The notes beneath the pieces were generated by a model. It was not told the origin of the DNA. It searched no databases and saw only the letters and a list, made by a program, of their open reading frames with translations. Source: Lactobacillus colini (GTDB lineage: Bacteria; Bacillota; Bacilli; Lactobacillales; Lactobacillaceae). From it: a stretch of 64,000 bases of DNA. The translations under genes and the position numbers were made by a program. The stretch is taken from NCBI RefSeq assembly GCF_017874575.1, contig NZ_JAGGLU010000001.1, forward strand, positions 329,420 through 393,419, in the 5' to 3' direction. Below, piece by piece: positions 53,050 through 61,420 of the stretch; the first letter of the stretch is position 1, and each line of letters begins with the position of its first letter.

Positions 53050-53127
53050 TTACACGTTGGACATGCCAAATAAGTTGCAAAAACAGCAACAACAAGTGAT
53101 TTGGCTAAACATTGCGTTGTCCAACAT
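53050..53127 (-). CDS. Cysteine-rich leader peptide (25 residues)
   Basis: ATG 53127 lies 9 nt after AAAAGGAG. The peptide is MLDNAMFSQIT, then Cys-Cys-Cys-Cys-Phe-Cys (residues 12-17), then NLFGMSNV and TAA. Five Cys in six codons is extraordinary in a genome where Cys is rare. Segment 1 ATGTTGGACA (53127-53118) at the start pairs with segment 2 TGTCCAAC (53063-53056) at the end of the same small gene. Segment 2 can alternatively pair with ATGTTGGA in the terminator loop. Stalling at Cys codons would mask segment 1 and free segment 2, the classic layout of ribosome-mediated attenuation. Product itself is probably not functional. Confidence 0.75.
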   Translation of the reverse strand: MLDNAMFSQITCCCCFCNLFGMSNV

Positions 53128-53163
53128 GAATTTCATCTCCTTTTGCTAACTTTTTATAAGTTA

Positions 53164-53192
53164 ACTATAACTATACCGTTTATATTTGTCAA
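53164..53192 (-). promoter_or_regulatory. Promoter of the leader-oppA transcript
   Basis: -35 TTGACA (53192-53187), 17-bp spacer, -10 TATAGT (53169-53164) on the minus strand; transcript start expected near 53157, about 30 nt before the leader ATG. Confidence 0.85.
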
Positions 53193-53253
53193 CAAGTTTT
53201 TATTATTTTTTGTAAGCACTTTAATTTGTTTTGACCATAAACATGATTCTTTA

Positions 53254-55110
53254 CTAATATTGAGAAGCGCTACTAGTAGTATCACTAGCATTATGACTTA
53301 CTTCTTCAGCTGACCTAGTCATATCACTGCCTTCTGCAATTGACTTGGCAGCTTGGCGTCCTTGGTGTAGTCCTGTTCCTAAAGCTAATCCTGAAGCAAA
53401 GTATACCTTACCAATAGTGCCGCCAGCATTCATCCCAGCTGCATAAAGATCTGGAATAATTTTTCCTAAGTTATCTAAAACATGTTGATCGACATCAACT
53501 TTTAAGCCGCCAATTGTACCGTAATTACCATCAACCATTTGATAAGCATAATACGGCGCAGACAACTTCTTAAGGGCTAACCGACGACCAAATTCACAAT
53601 CTTCACCCTTATCAACTACTTTATTCCAAACAGTAATTGTATGCTTTAAGTTAACAGCTGAAACGCCTATCTTTTCAGCTAATTCTTTTACTGTATCAGC
53701 TTTTTTAATAAAGCCTTGTTTAATATAAGATTGCAAAGCCGACTTATCTTTCCAAGTACCTGGAATACCTAGAATATTTTCATTAAAGATAGCCCAATTA
53801 TCCTTCTTAGTGGCCTCCTGCTGCAAAAAATTCTGCCTAGTGATATAGCCATATGTCATTTCCTCATTAACATACCGATTACCGAATCCATTGACAAAAA
53901 TAGCTGGAACTGTTGGATGAGAGTTTCTTGCTTCGGGGATATGACTATTGGAATCAACTACACCACCAAAGCCAGTAATAGCTGCTCCTAGATTCATTCC
54001 TAGCATAATCCCATCGCCAGTATTGACACGACTTGTGTTAACTTTATGATTCATTAAATCACGATAGTTTTCTGGAGATAAGGCTTTGGATAAGCTGATA
54101 TTATGATCAATTCCACTTGTAGCGAGTAAGACACCCTTTTTAGCTTTATAATACTCAGTAGTTTTTGAATTTTTAATGACTACACCAGTGACACGGTTAT
54201 CTACAGTAGATTTATTGATTAGACCTATTACTGGGCTATCATATGAAATAGTGACGCCCTTATCTAGAGCAGTCTTAAGCAATAGATTAGTTAAGACGAT
54301 TCCTCCGCCACCGACGCCACCATGTTCATAGATGTGAATTCGATCTGCTTGTAAACTCCTATCTTCATAAGGCAATCCCTTATGTCCAAAGACGCTAGTC
54401 CATTTAATACCTAAATCGGATAACCATTCAATAATTTTGGGTGCATCTTGGGCGTATGATTTAACTAAATTTATATCAACATCACTACCACCTGCTAACA
54501 ATAGTTCCTCAATGTGAGTTTCAACATTATCGTCTTTAAACTTAGAAAATTTTCTCTGTGGTTCAGTGCCAGCAGCTTGCACCTCACCTTCTGAATACTT
54601 ACTAGTACCTCCTGCCATTCCAGCCTTTTCAAAAATATGGACACGCAAGCCATGTTCAGCACCAACAATTGCTGCTGCTAACCCCGAAACACCAGAGCCT
54701 GCAATAATCATGTCGTACTGATCAGTATAAGTTACTTGACTCTCATAATAATGCTTACTAGAAACTGGCGCATACTTAGGAATTCTCGGTTGTTCAAACT
54801 TGTCTGCTTTATAATCGTCAGCGCGAGCTTGATCAATTTCACCGTTAGCTAATTTAAGAGCTTTCTTAACTGCTAATCTAACAGCATTCGAAGAATATGA
54901 TGCGCTAGTAATTGCATCAATATCTACAGAATTATATTCCACAATCTTTTTAGCCATTATTTTAGCAGCTGTTTCTCCAACGGTAAAAGGTGTTAGCCCC
55001 TTAAGTTTAACATCTTCGATATTATTATCATTAACCTTAACATGTGCAGTTATTGGTCCATGGAAGCCTTGAATAGTTGCACTATAAGTACCATTTTGCA
55101 TATAGTCCAC
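53254..55110 (-). CDS. Flavoprotein reductase with N-terminal FMN-binding and FAD domains (urocanate/fumarate reductase-like)
   Basis: 618 residues. Residues 1-95 are an FMN_bind domain (GTYSATIQGFHGPITAHVKV...VDIDAITSASYSSNAVRLAVKKAL, Ser/Thr attachment motif). Then a FAD Rossmann motif MIIAGSGVSGLAAAIVGAEHGL near 138, and a C-terminal YGTIGGLKVDVDQHVLDNLGKIIPDLYAAGMNAGGTIGKVYFASG. The order FMN-then-FAD is the reverse of the protein at 48027-49835. No signal peptide. Such proteins reduce enoates (fumarate, urocanate, acrylate) as terminal acceptors. An HxlR regulator lies just upstream (68 bp) on the same strand. C-terminal tail is Ser/Thr-rich. Confidence 0.87.
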   Translation of the reverse strand: MDYMQNGTYSATIQGFHGPITAHVKVNDNNIEDVKLKGLTPFTVGETAAKIMAKKIVEYNSVDIDAITSASYSSNAVRLAVKKALKLANGEIDQARADDYKADKFEQPRIPKYAPVSSKHYYESQVTYTDQYDMIIAGSGVSGLAAAIVGAEHGLRVHIFEKAGMAGGTSKYSEGEVQAAGTEPQRKFSKFKDDNVETHIEELLLAGGSDVDINLVKSYAQDAPKIIEWLSDLGIKWTSVFGHKGLPYEDRSLQADRIHIYEHGGVGGGGIVLTNLLLKTALDKGVTISYDSPVIGLINKSTVDNRVTGVVIKNSKTTEYYKAKKGVLLATSGIDHNISLSKALSPENYRDLMNHKVNTSRVNTGDGIMLGMNLGAAITGFGGVVDSNSHIPEARNSHPTVPAIFVNGFGNRYVNEEMTYGYITRQNFLQQEATKKDNWAIFNENILGIPGTWKDKSALQSYIKQGFIKKADTVKELAEKIGVSAVNLKHTITVWNKVVDKGEDCEFGRRLALKKLSAPYYAYQMVDGNYGTIGGLKVDVDQHVLDNLGKIIPDLYAAGMNAGGTIGKVYFASGLALGTGLHQGRQAAKSIAEGSDMTRSAEEVSHNASDTTSSASQY

Positions 55111-55178
55111 TCCTAATATCTATTTACTTTAATACTAAAATGATATCGATTACATTGCAATTAGGTACTTTTTAGTTC

Positions 55179-55556
55179 CTATAAATTTTGATAGCCAGTA
55201 GGTTCCGTATATTCAACTTTGGTAGGTATGCCTTCGTTCGATAATTCTTTGGCCCGTTTTTCGCCCCATAATGACATTTCAATTAATACTTTTCTAAGTG
55301 ATCTGCCGGTTTCAGTTAGAGCATAGGTCACCACTCTAGGGAAATTATGATTATCTTCTTTTTCTACAATTTCTTCTTCAATTAAGGAGTTAAGCTGCTG
55401 AGTTAAGACCTTTTGTGAAATTCCTGGTATTAGATGCATTAATTCATCATGTCGCATCTGCTTAGTACCCAAATGGCAAATGATTGATGGTTTCCACTTT
55501 CCGTTTAAAATTTCTAAAGTAATATCTATACCTAAATGATAAACTTGCTTTTTCAT
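55179..55556 (-). CDS. HxlR-family transcriptional regulator
   Basis: 125 residues with the HxlR winged helix: LGIDITLEILNGKWKPSIICHLGTKQMRHDELMHLIPGISQKVLTQQLNSLIEEEIVEKEDNHNFPRVVTYALTETG. The N-terminal Cys that senses aldehydes or oxidants in many HxlR proteins is replaced (HLGIDI), although one Cys exists at IICHLG. It precedes the FMN/FAD reductase and probably regulates it. ATG 55556. Confidence 0.9.
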   Translation of the reverse strand: MKKQVYHLGIDITLEILNGKWKPSIICHLGTKQMRHDELMHLIPGISQKVLTQQLNSLIEEEIVEKEDNHNFPRVVTYALTETGRSLRKVLIEMSLWGEKRAKELSNEGIPTKVEYTEPTGYQNL

Positions 55557-55752
55557 ATTTTTTGCCTCAATTTAGTCTTAGTTTGTACTTTATTATTAGC
55601 ATAGCTTATAATAATTGACTATTAAAATCCACAAATACAATTGCTTTGTGAAAAATTAGATTTTTGCATTATTTTAATTAGTCAAAATTAAAATATAAAG
55701 ATAGACTTACATTACTATCTGTAGCCATTAGAAAATACTTTTTATTTTTTTG

Positions 55753-55783
55753 TTGACATTTTTTAGAAATGGTTTAATATAAT
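55753..55783 (+). promoter_or_regulatory. Promoter of the T-box-brnQ transcript
   Basis: TTGACA (55753-55758) and TATAAT (55778-55783) with a 19-bp spacer; start expected near 55790. Confidence 0.7.
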
Positions 55784-55799
55784 TAATAACAATTTAATA

Positions 55800-56073
55800 A
55801 TATATCGCAATGAGGAAGAAGAGTACATTAAAAGTTAGCTTTCAGAGAATTCTCTATTTGGTGCGAAGAGATAAGCTACTTTTAATCGAAGATCACTTTC
55901 GAGTCTAAAACTTAAAAATGCAAATATAAAGTAAGTTTTAGTGGCTGCACCCATTATAGTGCCAACGTATCGCTTTTTTAGCCGTACGTATAGAGGTGTC
56001 TTTTTAGGCATGAATATAGGGTGGTACCACGCTCAGCGTCCCTTAGTCTAACTTTAGACTAAGGGACTTTTTT
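55800..56073 (+). promoter_or_regulatory. T-box riboswitch, probably tRNA-Ile
   Basis: The T-box sequence AGGGTGGTACCACGCT (56018-56033) with downstream CGTCCC is unmistakable. A perfect 13-bp terminator GTCCCTTAGTCTA / TAGACTAAGGGAC (56038-56067) with T6 follows; its left arm also pairs with AGGG of the T-box to form the antiterminator. In stem I the segment GAAGATCACTTTCGAG (about 55890) presents ATC, an isoleucine specifier by position. Uncharged tRNA would allow brnQ expression. Confidence 0.9.
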
Positions 56074-56106
56074 CTTATTGAGATTATTTTTTCGGAGGGA
56101 TAAAAA

Positions 56107-57480
56107 ATGGATAATTTTAGAAGTCCAAAACTAAGTTTAAAAAAATATTTAATTGTTGCTTCACTGCTATTCGGATTATTTTTTGGTGCTGGGAACTTAA
56201 TTTTTCCATTACATTTAGGACAATTAGCAGGTAAGAATTGGCTCCCTGCTGCGGTTGGCTTCTTGATTACCGGTGTTTTATTACCACTTTTGTCAGTACT
56301 AGCTGTTGCTATTACAAGAGCTAACGGTGTTTTTGATATTGGTAAGCCTCTTGGGACTGGATTTGCCCTTGTATTCATGGTCTTGATCCATGCTACAATT
56401 GGACCGCTCTTTGGAACTCCGCGTACTGCAACTGTATCTTTTACTGTTGGTGTAGAGCCATTCATTAGCAAAAATAACCAAGCTATTGCATTGTTTATCT
56501 TTTCAGCATTATTTTTTGCTGCAGCATTTTACTTTTCTTATCAAGAAAGTAACATTTTGACCAATATCGGTAAGATCTTAAATCCAGTATTTTTGGCATT
56601 ATTATTCTTAGTATTCGTAGTTGCCTTTGCTAAGCCTTTAGGTAACCCTGCAACTGCACCTGTTACCAAGGCATACTTGAGTGGTGCCTTAACTAATGGA
56701 TTCTTAGAAGGTTATAACACTATGGATGCTCTAGCTGGTCTAGCCTTTGGTGTTACAGTTGTAACCGGTGTTAAAATGATGGGTCAAAAGTCTGAAAAAG
56801 CTATCTCAGCAGTCGTTGCTAAGTCAGGTATCATCGCAATGGGGGCTGTAGCCTTTATCTACCTTTTACTTATCTTACTCGGTGCAATGTCATTAGGTAA
56901 ATTTAGCGTTTCTAGAGACGGTGGGGTTGCCTTTAATCAATTAGTAAATGCCTATGCTGGTGCATTTGGTCAGATTATCTTAGCCTTTTTATTAACTATC
57001 ACATGCTTAACAACAGCAGTTGGACTAGTTGCTGCCTTTGCACAAGACTTTCATAAACACTTTCCTAAAGTTAGCTACCACACTTGGCTAGCACTCAGCT
57101 GTTTGGCTTCATTTTTAGCTGCTAACTTCGGTTTAGACACTATTATTTCTTGGTCAACTCCGATGCTTATGTTCTTATACCCACTTTCAATGGTTTTAAT
57201 TCTATTATCAGTTGCTTCTCCACTATTTAAGCGTGATGGTGTTGTGTACTTCTTTGTAGTTCTGTTTACTGTTGTACCAGCCTTACTTGATATGGTAGTA
57301 GCATTTCCACCAGTTGTAAGTAAGAGTCAATTTGGCTTAGCTGTAGCTAATATTAGAAACACCCTACCACTTGCAAGTATGAGTCTTTCTTGGTTAATCC
57401 CTGCATTGGTCGGCTTAGTAATCGGATTAGTCTTCCATGCCTTTAGAAGAAAGAAACTATCTAGTCTAGAATTTGATTAA
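56107..57480 (+). CDS. brnQ: Branched-chain amino acid:cation symporter
   Basis: 457 residues, about twelve membrane helices. Family signatures: LFGLFFGAGNLIFPLHLGQLAG near residue 20, FSYQESNILTNIGKILNP near 140 and GYNTMDALAGLAFGV near 200. BrnQ imports leucine, isoleucine and valine with Na+ or H+. Directly downstream of a T-box whose specifier looks like isoleucine, so it is induced when charged tRNA-Ile falls, fitting a strain that cannot make branched-chain amino acids. GGAGGG site before ATG 56107. Confidence 0.95.
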   Translation: MDNFRSPKLSLKKYLIVASLLFGLFFGAGNLIFPLHLGQLAGKNWLPAAVGFLITGVLLPLLSVLAVAITRANGVFDIGKPLGTGFALVFMVLIHATIGPLFGTPRTATVSFTVGVEPFISKNNQAIALFIFSALFFAAAFYFSYQESNILTNIGKILNPVFLALLFLVFVVAFAKPLGNPATAPVTKAYLSGALTNGFLEGYNTMDALAGLAFGVTVVTGVKMMGQKSEKAISAVVAKSGIIAMGAVAFIYLLLILLGAMSLGKFSVSRDGGVAFNQLVNAYAGAFGQIILAFLLTITCLTTAVGLVAAFAQDFHKHFPKVSYHTWLALSCLASFLAANFGLDTIISWSTPMLMFLYPLSMVLILLSVASPLFKRDGVVYFFVVLFTVVPALLDMVVAFPPVVSKSQFGLAVANIRNTLPLASMSLSWLIPALVGLVIGLVFHAFRRKKLSSLEFD

Positions 57481-57489
57481 ATAATCTAA

Positions 57490-57540
57490 AAAACTCGATA
57501 ACTAATTCAAAATTAACAAGAATTAAGTTATCGAGTTTTT
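57490..57540. terminator. Bidirectional terminator between brnQ and carB remnant
   Basis: AAAACTCGATAACT (57490-57503) pairs with AGTTATCGAGTTTT (from 57526), T7 on the plus strand and an A-rich flank for the minus strand. Confidence 0.88.
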
Positions 57541-57542
57541 TA

Positions 57543-58097
57543 TTAAGCTAAGCTTTGTGTTACAAATGATCTGTTTTCAAGCGAAGTAAGTAGCGCATCA
57601 GCTGTATCTAGTGCTGTCAAAAGTGGTACGTTTTGCTGAATGGCAAGTTGTCTAATAATGAATCCGTCTGAATTCTTTTCCAGATCATGTCCCATTGTAT
57701 TAATCACAAGATCAATTGTGTCATTTTTCAATTTATTTAAAATATTATTAGTACTGCCTTCATCTTCATGTACTTTAGTAACTAATTCTGCATGTAAGTT
57801 ATTTTTTCTCAAAAATTCTGTCGTTCCTTTAGTAGCAAAGATTCGATAACCAATCTGAATAAATCGTTTAGCAATTGGTAAAATCTTTTCTTTATCGCGA
57901 TCATCAATTGTAAGCAAGACATTACCATTTTCTGGTAATTGCATCTTAGCACCAGCAAAAGCTTTATATAAGGCTTTCGCAAAAGTTCGATCGCTTCCCA
58001 TCACTTCTCCTGTTGATTTCATTTCAGGCCCCAGATATGAGTCAACATCGGCTAATTTACTAAAGCTAAAGACCGGTGCTTTTACACTAAAGCCATC
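57543..58097 (-). pseudogene. carB: Carbamoyl-phosphate synthase large subunit, C-terminal remnant
   Basis: The frame right after the pyrB stop reads DGFSVKAPVFSFSKLADVDSYLGPEMKSTGEVMGSDRTFAKALYKAF and goes on to the MGS-like allosteric domain (NVLLTIDDRDKEKILPIAKRF...DLVINTMGHDLEK...LLTALDTADALLTSLE). It is the last 185 residues or so of a protein of about 1060. The two ATP-grasp domains that make carbamoyl phosphate are absent. An internal ATG (58022) could allow translation of the regulatory domain alone. The junction with pyrB is in frame. Confidence 0.88.
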
Positions 58098-58697
58098 TCA
58101 ATACCAATAATCTGGTCCTGAGAAGTAAACCTTAGCACTCAGTTTTCTTAAAAGCTCCATATTGCTTTTAGCAACTCGAGAATTAGTAATGTCACCAATA
58201 ATAGCAACTTTTAATCCCTTAAAATGACCGAAGTGTTCGTGAATTGTCATCATATCAAGCATACATTGACTAGGATGTTGCCCACTGCCGTCACCTGCAT
58301 TAATAACTCCAATATTTAAATGCTGATGAGCTTTAAGATTAATCAATTCATCATAATATTTATTCTGGCAATGACGTATAACTTCTAGGTCCACTCCCAA
58401 GGAATCCATTACAAGTGAAGTATCATACAGGGTTTCACCTTTATTGACAGATGAGTGCGCTGAATCGAATGGGATCACAGTTAAGCCGAGTTTCCTTTCA
58501 GCTATTTCAAAACTAGTATGTGTCCTGCTAGAATCTTAAAAAAACATATTAGTTACATAAACGGGTTGGGTTAATTGAGCAACTGCACCACCGTGTTTAA
58601 AATATTCTGCCCTTTTAATTAAGTTTTCTACTTCTTCGATATTTAAATTTTCAACACTTACAAAGTGTGGCAAGCTTACTAACTTTAATTCTTTCAT
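58098..58697 (-). pseudogene. pyrB: Aspartate carbamoyltransferase, nonsense codon and 3' deletion
   Basis: ATG 58697 gives [33 protein letters not shown]...PVYVTNMFF, then TAA where the family has Glu ([20 protein letters not shown]), so a GAA to TAA change at codon 54 lies just before the carbamoyl-phosphate motif SSRTHTS. The frame continues intact through [21 protein letters not shown] and [17 protein letters not shown] to FSGPDYWY and a stop at 58098, where it abuts carB sequence. About 110 C-terminal residues, pyrC, carA and most of carB are deleted. The enzyme is dead. Confidence 0.92.
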
Positions 58698-58716
58698 TTT
58701 TATATCTTTCTATGAC

Positions 58717-58799
58717 AAAAAAGCCTGAAGCATTTAATTGCTCCAGGCCTAATCTCTGCATGACAAAAATTATGCAACCCTTCTGGCCCTCTCTGGAGT
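58717..58799 (-). promoter_or_regulatory. PyrR attenuator before pyrB
   Basis: On the minus strand ACTCCAGAGAGG (58799-58788) matches the PyrR-binding loop consensus ARUCCNGNGAGGYU. It is followed by the terminator GCCTGGAGCA / TGCTTCAGGC (58748-58723) with T6. Confidence 0.85.
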
Positions 58800-58836
58800 C
58801 AATTAAATGGTTGAATATTTGACTTATTATTTATCT

Positions 58837-59379
58837 TTATTGTGGCAATGATTTTAATTCAACTGAATCCTTGCCATCTTTTTCAACGACATTCACAGCT
58901 ACTTGTTCCTTAGCTGAAGTAGGAATATTCTTGCCGACATAATCTGCTCGAATTGGCAATTCACGATGACCACGGTCAACTAAGACCGCAACCTTGATTC
59001 GACTAGGACGTCCTTGATCCATTAATGCGTCCATTGCCGCACGAATCGTTCGACCCGTATAAATTACATCATCAATCAATACCACCCGTTTGTCATTCAC
59101 GTTGATGCCAATTTCTTCAGAATTGATTATTGGATCCCGCTTCAAAGAAGAATCATGACGGTCATCACGATATAAAGTAATATCTAGCTGACCAACAGGT
59201 ACATCAACACCTTCTAAAGTTTGAATGCGATCATGAATTCTTTGAGCTAGGTAAACACCACGTGTCTTAATTCCAACTAGTACTAAATCATCAGTACCCT
59301 TATTCTGTTCAATAATCTCATAAGTGATTCTAGTTAAAGCTCGCTTCATTGCAAGTGAATCCCAAATTTCCTTCATCAT
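58837..59379 (-). CDS. pyrR: Bifunctional pyrimidine regulator/uracil phosphoribosyltransferase
   Basis: 180 residues: PRPP loop [17 protein letters not shown] near residue 100, [13 protein letters not shown] near 37, and the basic RNA-binding face. PyrR binds UMP and then the anti-antiterminator hairpin of pyr leaders, promoting termination; it also has weak uracil phosphoribosyltransferase activity. Three matching RNA sites are seen in this window: before pyrR itself, before pyrB, and before pyrF. It is intact, so pyrD/pyrFE regulation can persist although pyrB is lost. AGGAGA site before ATG 59379. Confidence 0.95.
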   Translation of the reverse strand: MMKEIWDSLAMKRALTRITYEIIEQNKGTDDLVLVGIKTRGVYLAQRIHDRIQTLEGVDVPVGQLDITLYRDDRHDSSLKRDPIINSEEIGINVNDKRVVLIDDVIYTGRTIRAAMDALMDQGRPSRIKVAVLVDRGHRELPIRADYVGKNIPTSAKEQVAVNVVEKDGKDSVELKSLPQ

Positions 59380-59404
59380 AATATGAATCTCCTAATCTAG
59401 CTAT

Positions 59405-59490
59405 TAAAAAACTCCTAATTTTTTAGAAACTAGGAGTATCAAAGTCAAAACTTATTTAAGTCTGCCTTGCTAGCCTCACAGGACTATAAT
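59405..59490 (-). promoter_or_regulatory. PyrR attenuator before pyrR
   Basis: On the minus strand AGTCCTGTGAGGCT (59485-59472) is an exact fit to the PyrR-binding loop consensus. Terminator ACTCCTAGTTTC...TTAGGAGTTTTTT (59437-59405) follows. Confidence 0.9.
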
Positions 59491-59543
59491 TAAAGACCTT
59501 TATTGATTTTCAGTTTAATTAATTTAAAAAAAATGTCAAGCAA

Positions 59544-60467
59544 TTAGTTATAATTTACTTGGCCAACTAGATCGTTGATATTAGTAACCTCTAATTTTTC
59601 AAGTTCCTGGGGTAACTTTTGGATAATGTGCTTGCAAGCAAGTGAATCTTTAAAATGAGCACTACCTATAGCAACTGCGCTAGCCCCTGCTAGCATAAAC
59701 TCAATTACATCTTCAGCTGAAGTTATTCCGCCCATTCCAATAATTGGTAAGTTAGTCTTTTGTTTTACTTGATTGATCATTCTAATTGCAATTGGCTTTA
59801 TAGCCTTACCAGATAAGCCACCTACATTATTACCCAAAAATGGCTTTCTAGTTTTTATATCAATTCTCATTCCCAAAACTGTATTAATCATGGAAATGCC
59901 ATCAGCGCCGCCTTTTTCTGCAGCTTCAGCAATCTGTGTAATATCAGTTACATTGGGAGTTAATTTAACATAAATCGGAATATCAACACTGTCTTTAATG
60001 CTGTGTGTCAATTCTTTGACCGCTTGTGGGTGGACACCTAAACTCATCCCGCCATCCTTAATATTAGGACACGAAACATTAATTTCTAATGCGTTAATCA
60101 AATTAGAATTTGCTAGTTTTTTTGCTACTGTAACGTAATCATCTTGATTTGATCCACCTACACTAGCAATAATTGGTAAATCGGGATACTTTTCGCGTAA
60201 TTTAGGTAGTTTTTCATTGACAACTGCATCAACACCAGGATTCGTTAACCCAACAGAATTTAAAATTCCGTTATCTACTGAGGCAATTTGCGGCTGCAAG
60301 TTGCCCTTTCTAGCTTCAGGAGTAGTTGTCTTAATGACAATAGCCCCCAAAGTATTTAAGTCAAATTTTTCAGCGGCTGGAACATCTCCAAAGCCGAAGG
60401 TACCACTGGCTGGCATAATTGGATTTTTTAAATTCAAACCTGGTAATGTTATACGTGTATCAATCAT
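59544..60467 (-). CDS. pyrD: Dihydroorotate dehydrogenase, class 1
   Basis: Start ATG 60467 follows GGAGGTAACT; a longer frame to 60479 overlaps that site. 307 residues: [24 protein letters not shown] near 130, catalytic-loop region [14 protein letters not shown] near 220, and [29 protein letters not shown]. The GLSGxAIKP form resembles class 1B (NAD-linked, PyrK-partnered) enzymes, but no pyrK is next to it. It oxidises dihydroorotate to orotate. It is divergent from pyrFE. Electron acceptor therefore uncertain. Confidence 0.93.
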   Translation of the reverse strand: MIDTRITLPGLNLKNPIMPASGTFGFGDVPAAEKFDLNTLGAIVIKTTTPEARKGNLQPQIASVDNGILNSVGLTNPGVDAVVNEKLPKLREKYPDLPIIASVGGSNQDDYVTVAKKLANSNLINALEINVSCPNIKDGGMSLGVHPQAVKELTHSIKDSVDIPIYVKLTPNVTDITQIAEAAEKGGADGISMINTVLGMRIDIKTRKPFLGNNVGGLSGKAIKPIAIRMINQVKQKTNLPIIGMGGITSAEDVIEFMLAGASAVAIGSAHFKDSLACKHIIQKLPQELEKLEVTNINDLVGQVNYN

Positions 60468-60610
60468 AGTTACCTCCAAAATGAATGCTCTCTGTCATTC
60501 GTTTATTTTTCAAAAAGGAATTTTACACGTATTTTTTATTTTTGCAAGGAATAAAATTTTATTTGTATTTTCTAATTTTTAGTGTTAAACTTCATTTAAT
60601 TAAACTTTAA

Positions 60611-60700
60611 ACGGTACAGAGAGACCGCAAGTAAATACGTTAACTTATATATTCTGGGGTAAGTCTATACCTAGTGTCTCTCTGCACTGGTATAGACTTT
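60611..60700 (+). promoter_or_regulatory. PyrR-type attenuator before pyrF
   Basis: CAGAGAGAC (60617-60625) can pair with GTCTCTCTG (60676-60684), which lies in the loop of the terminator AAGTCTATACC / GGTATAGACTT (60661-60671, 60689-60699, T7). The former lies in a PyrR-loop-like GTACAGAGAGACCGC. A typical antiterminator/terminator pair. Confidence 0.82.
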
Positions 60701-60715
60701 TTTTATGGAGGTAAA

Positions 60716-61420
60716 ATGACCCAACCTGTAATTGTCGCACTGGATTTAGATAATGAAAAAGATTTAGAAACAATTTTAGCCAAATTAGGCAAACCACAAG
60801 ATGTATTTATCAAAATTGGGATGGAATTATTCTTTAATGCTGGTCCTAATCTTGTTAGTGATTTAGCTAAAAAAGGATATAAAATTTTTTTAGATTTAAA
60901 AATGAATGATATTCCGAATACCGTTTATAACGGCGCTAGACAACTAGCTAGATTAGGAATTAAGTTGACTACTGTTCATGCTCTCGGTGGAAGTGAGATG
61001 ATCAAGGCAGCTAAACAAGGCTTAATTGATGGCTCTCTTGATGCAAGGCAAGTACCTAAGTTATTGGTAGTCACTGAGCTAACCTCAATTTCTCCAAGCA
61101 TCTTAAAAAATGAACAAAATTGTAATTTATCAATGAAGCAGCAAGTAATCAGTTTAGCTAAACTCGCTAAAAACAGTAATGCAGATGGAGTTATCTGCTC
61201 AGCCTTAGAAGTTAGAGATTTAAGACAAGCAATAGGAGATAATTTTTTGTATATTACACCAGGCATTAGGATGGATAGTAATACTGGCGATCAAATGAGG
61301 GTTACAACACCAACTCAAGCTAAAGAATGGGGCGCAAGCGCAATCGTAGTCGGACGTCCTATTATACAAGCCGATAATCCAGAAAAAATGTACCAAAAAT
61401 TTAAGAAAGAGTTCAACTAA
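60716..61420 (+). CDS. pyrF: Orotidine-5'-phosphate decarboxylase
   Basis: ATG 60716 follows TGGAGGTAAA, immediately after the attenuator. 234 residues: VIVALDLDNEKDLETILAKLG, catalytic DLKMNDIPNTV (Asp-Lys-Asp) near 60, TVHALGG near 88, and GIRMDSNTGDQMRVTTPTQAKEWGASAIVVGRPI at the phosphate site. It makes UMP, the last step of the de novo route. Its TAA overlaps the pyrE start (TAATG). Confidence 0.96.
   Translation: MTQPVIVALDLDNEKDLETILAKLGKPQDVFIKIGMELFFNAGPNLVSDLAKKGYKIFLDLKMNDIPNTVYNGARQLARLGIKLTTVHALGGSEMIKAAKQGLIDGSLDARQVPKLLVVTELTSISPSILKNEQNCNLSMKQQVISLAKLAKNSNADGVICSALEVRDLRQAIGDNFLYITPGIRMDSNTGDQMRVTTPTQAKEWGASAIVVGRPIIQADNPEKMYQKFKKEFN

Noticed and set aside
56043..56471. Minus-strand frame over the T-box terminator and brnQ start
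   Set aside because: It runs through the terminator hairpin and is antisense to brnQ.
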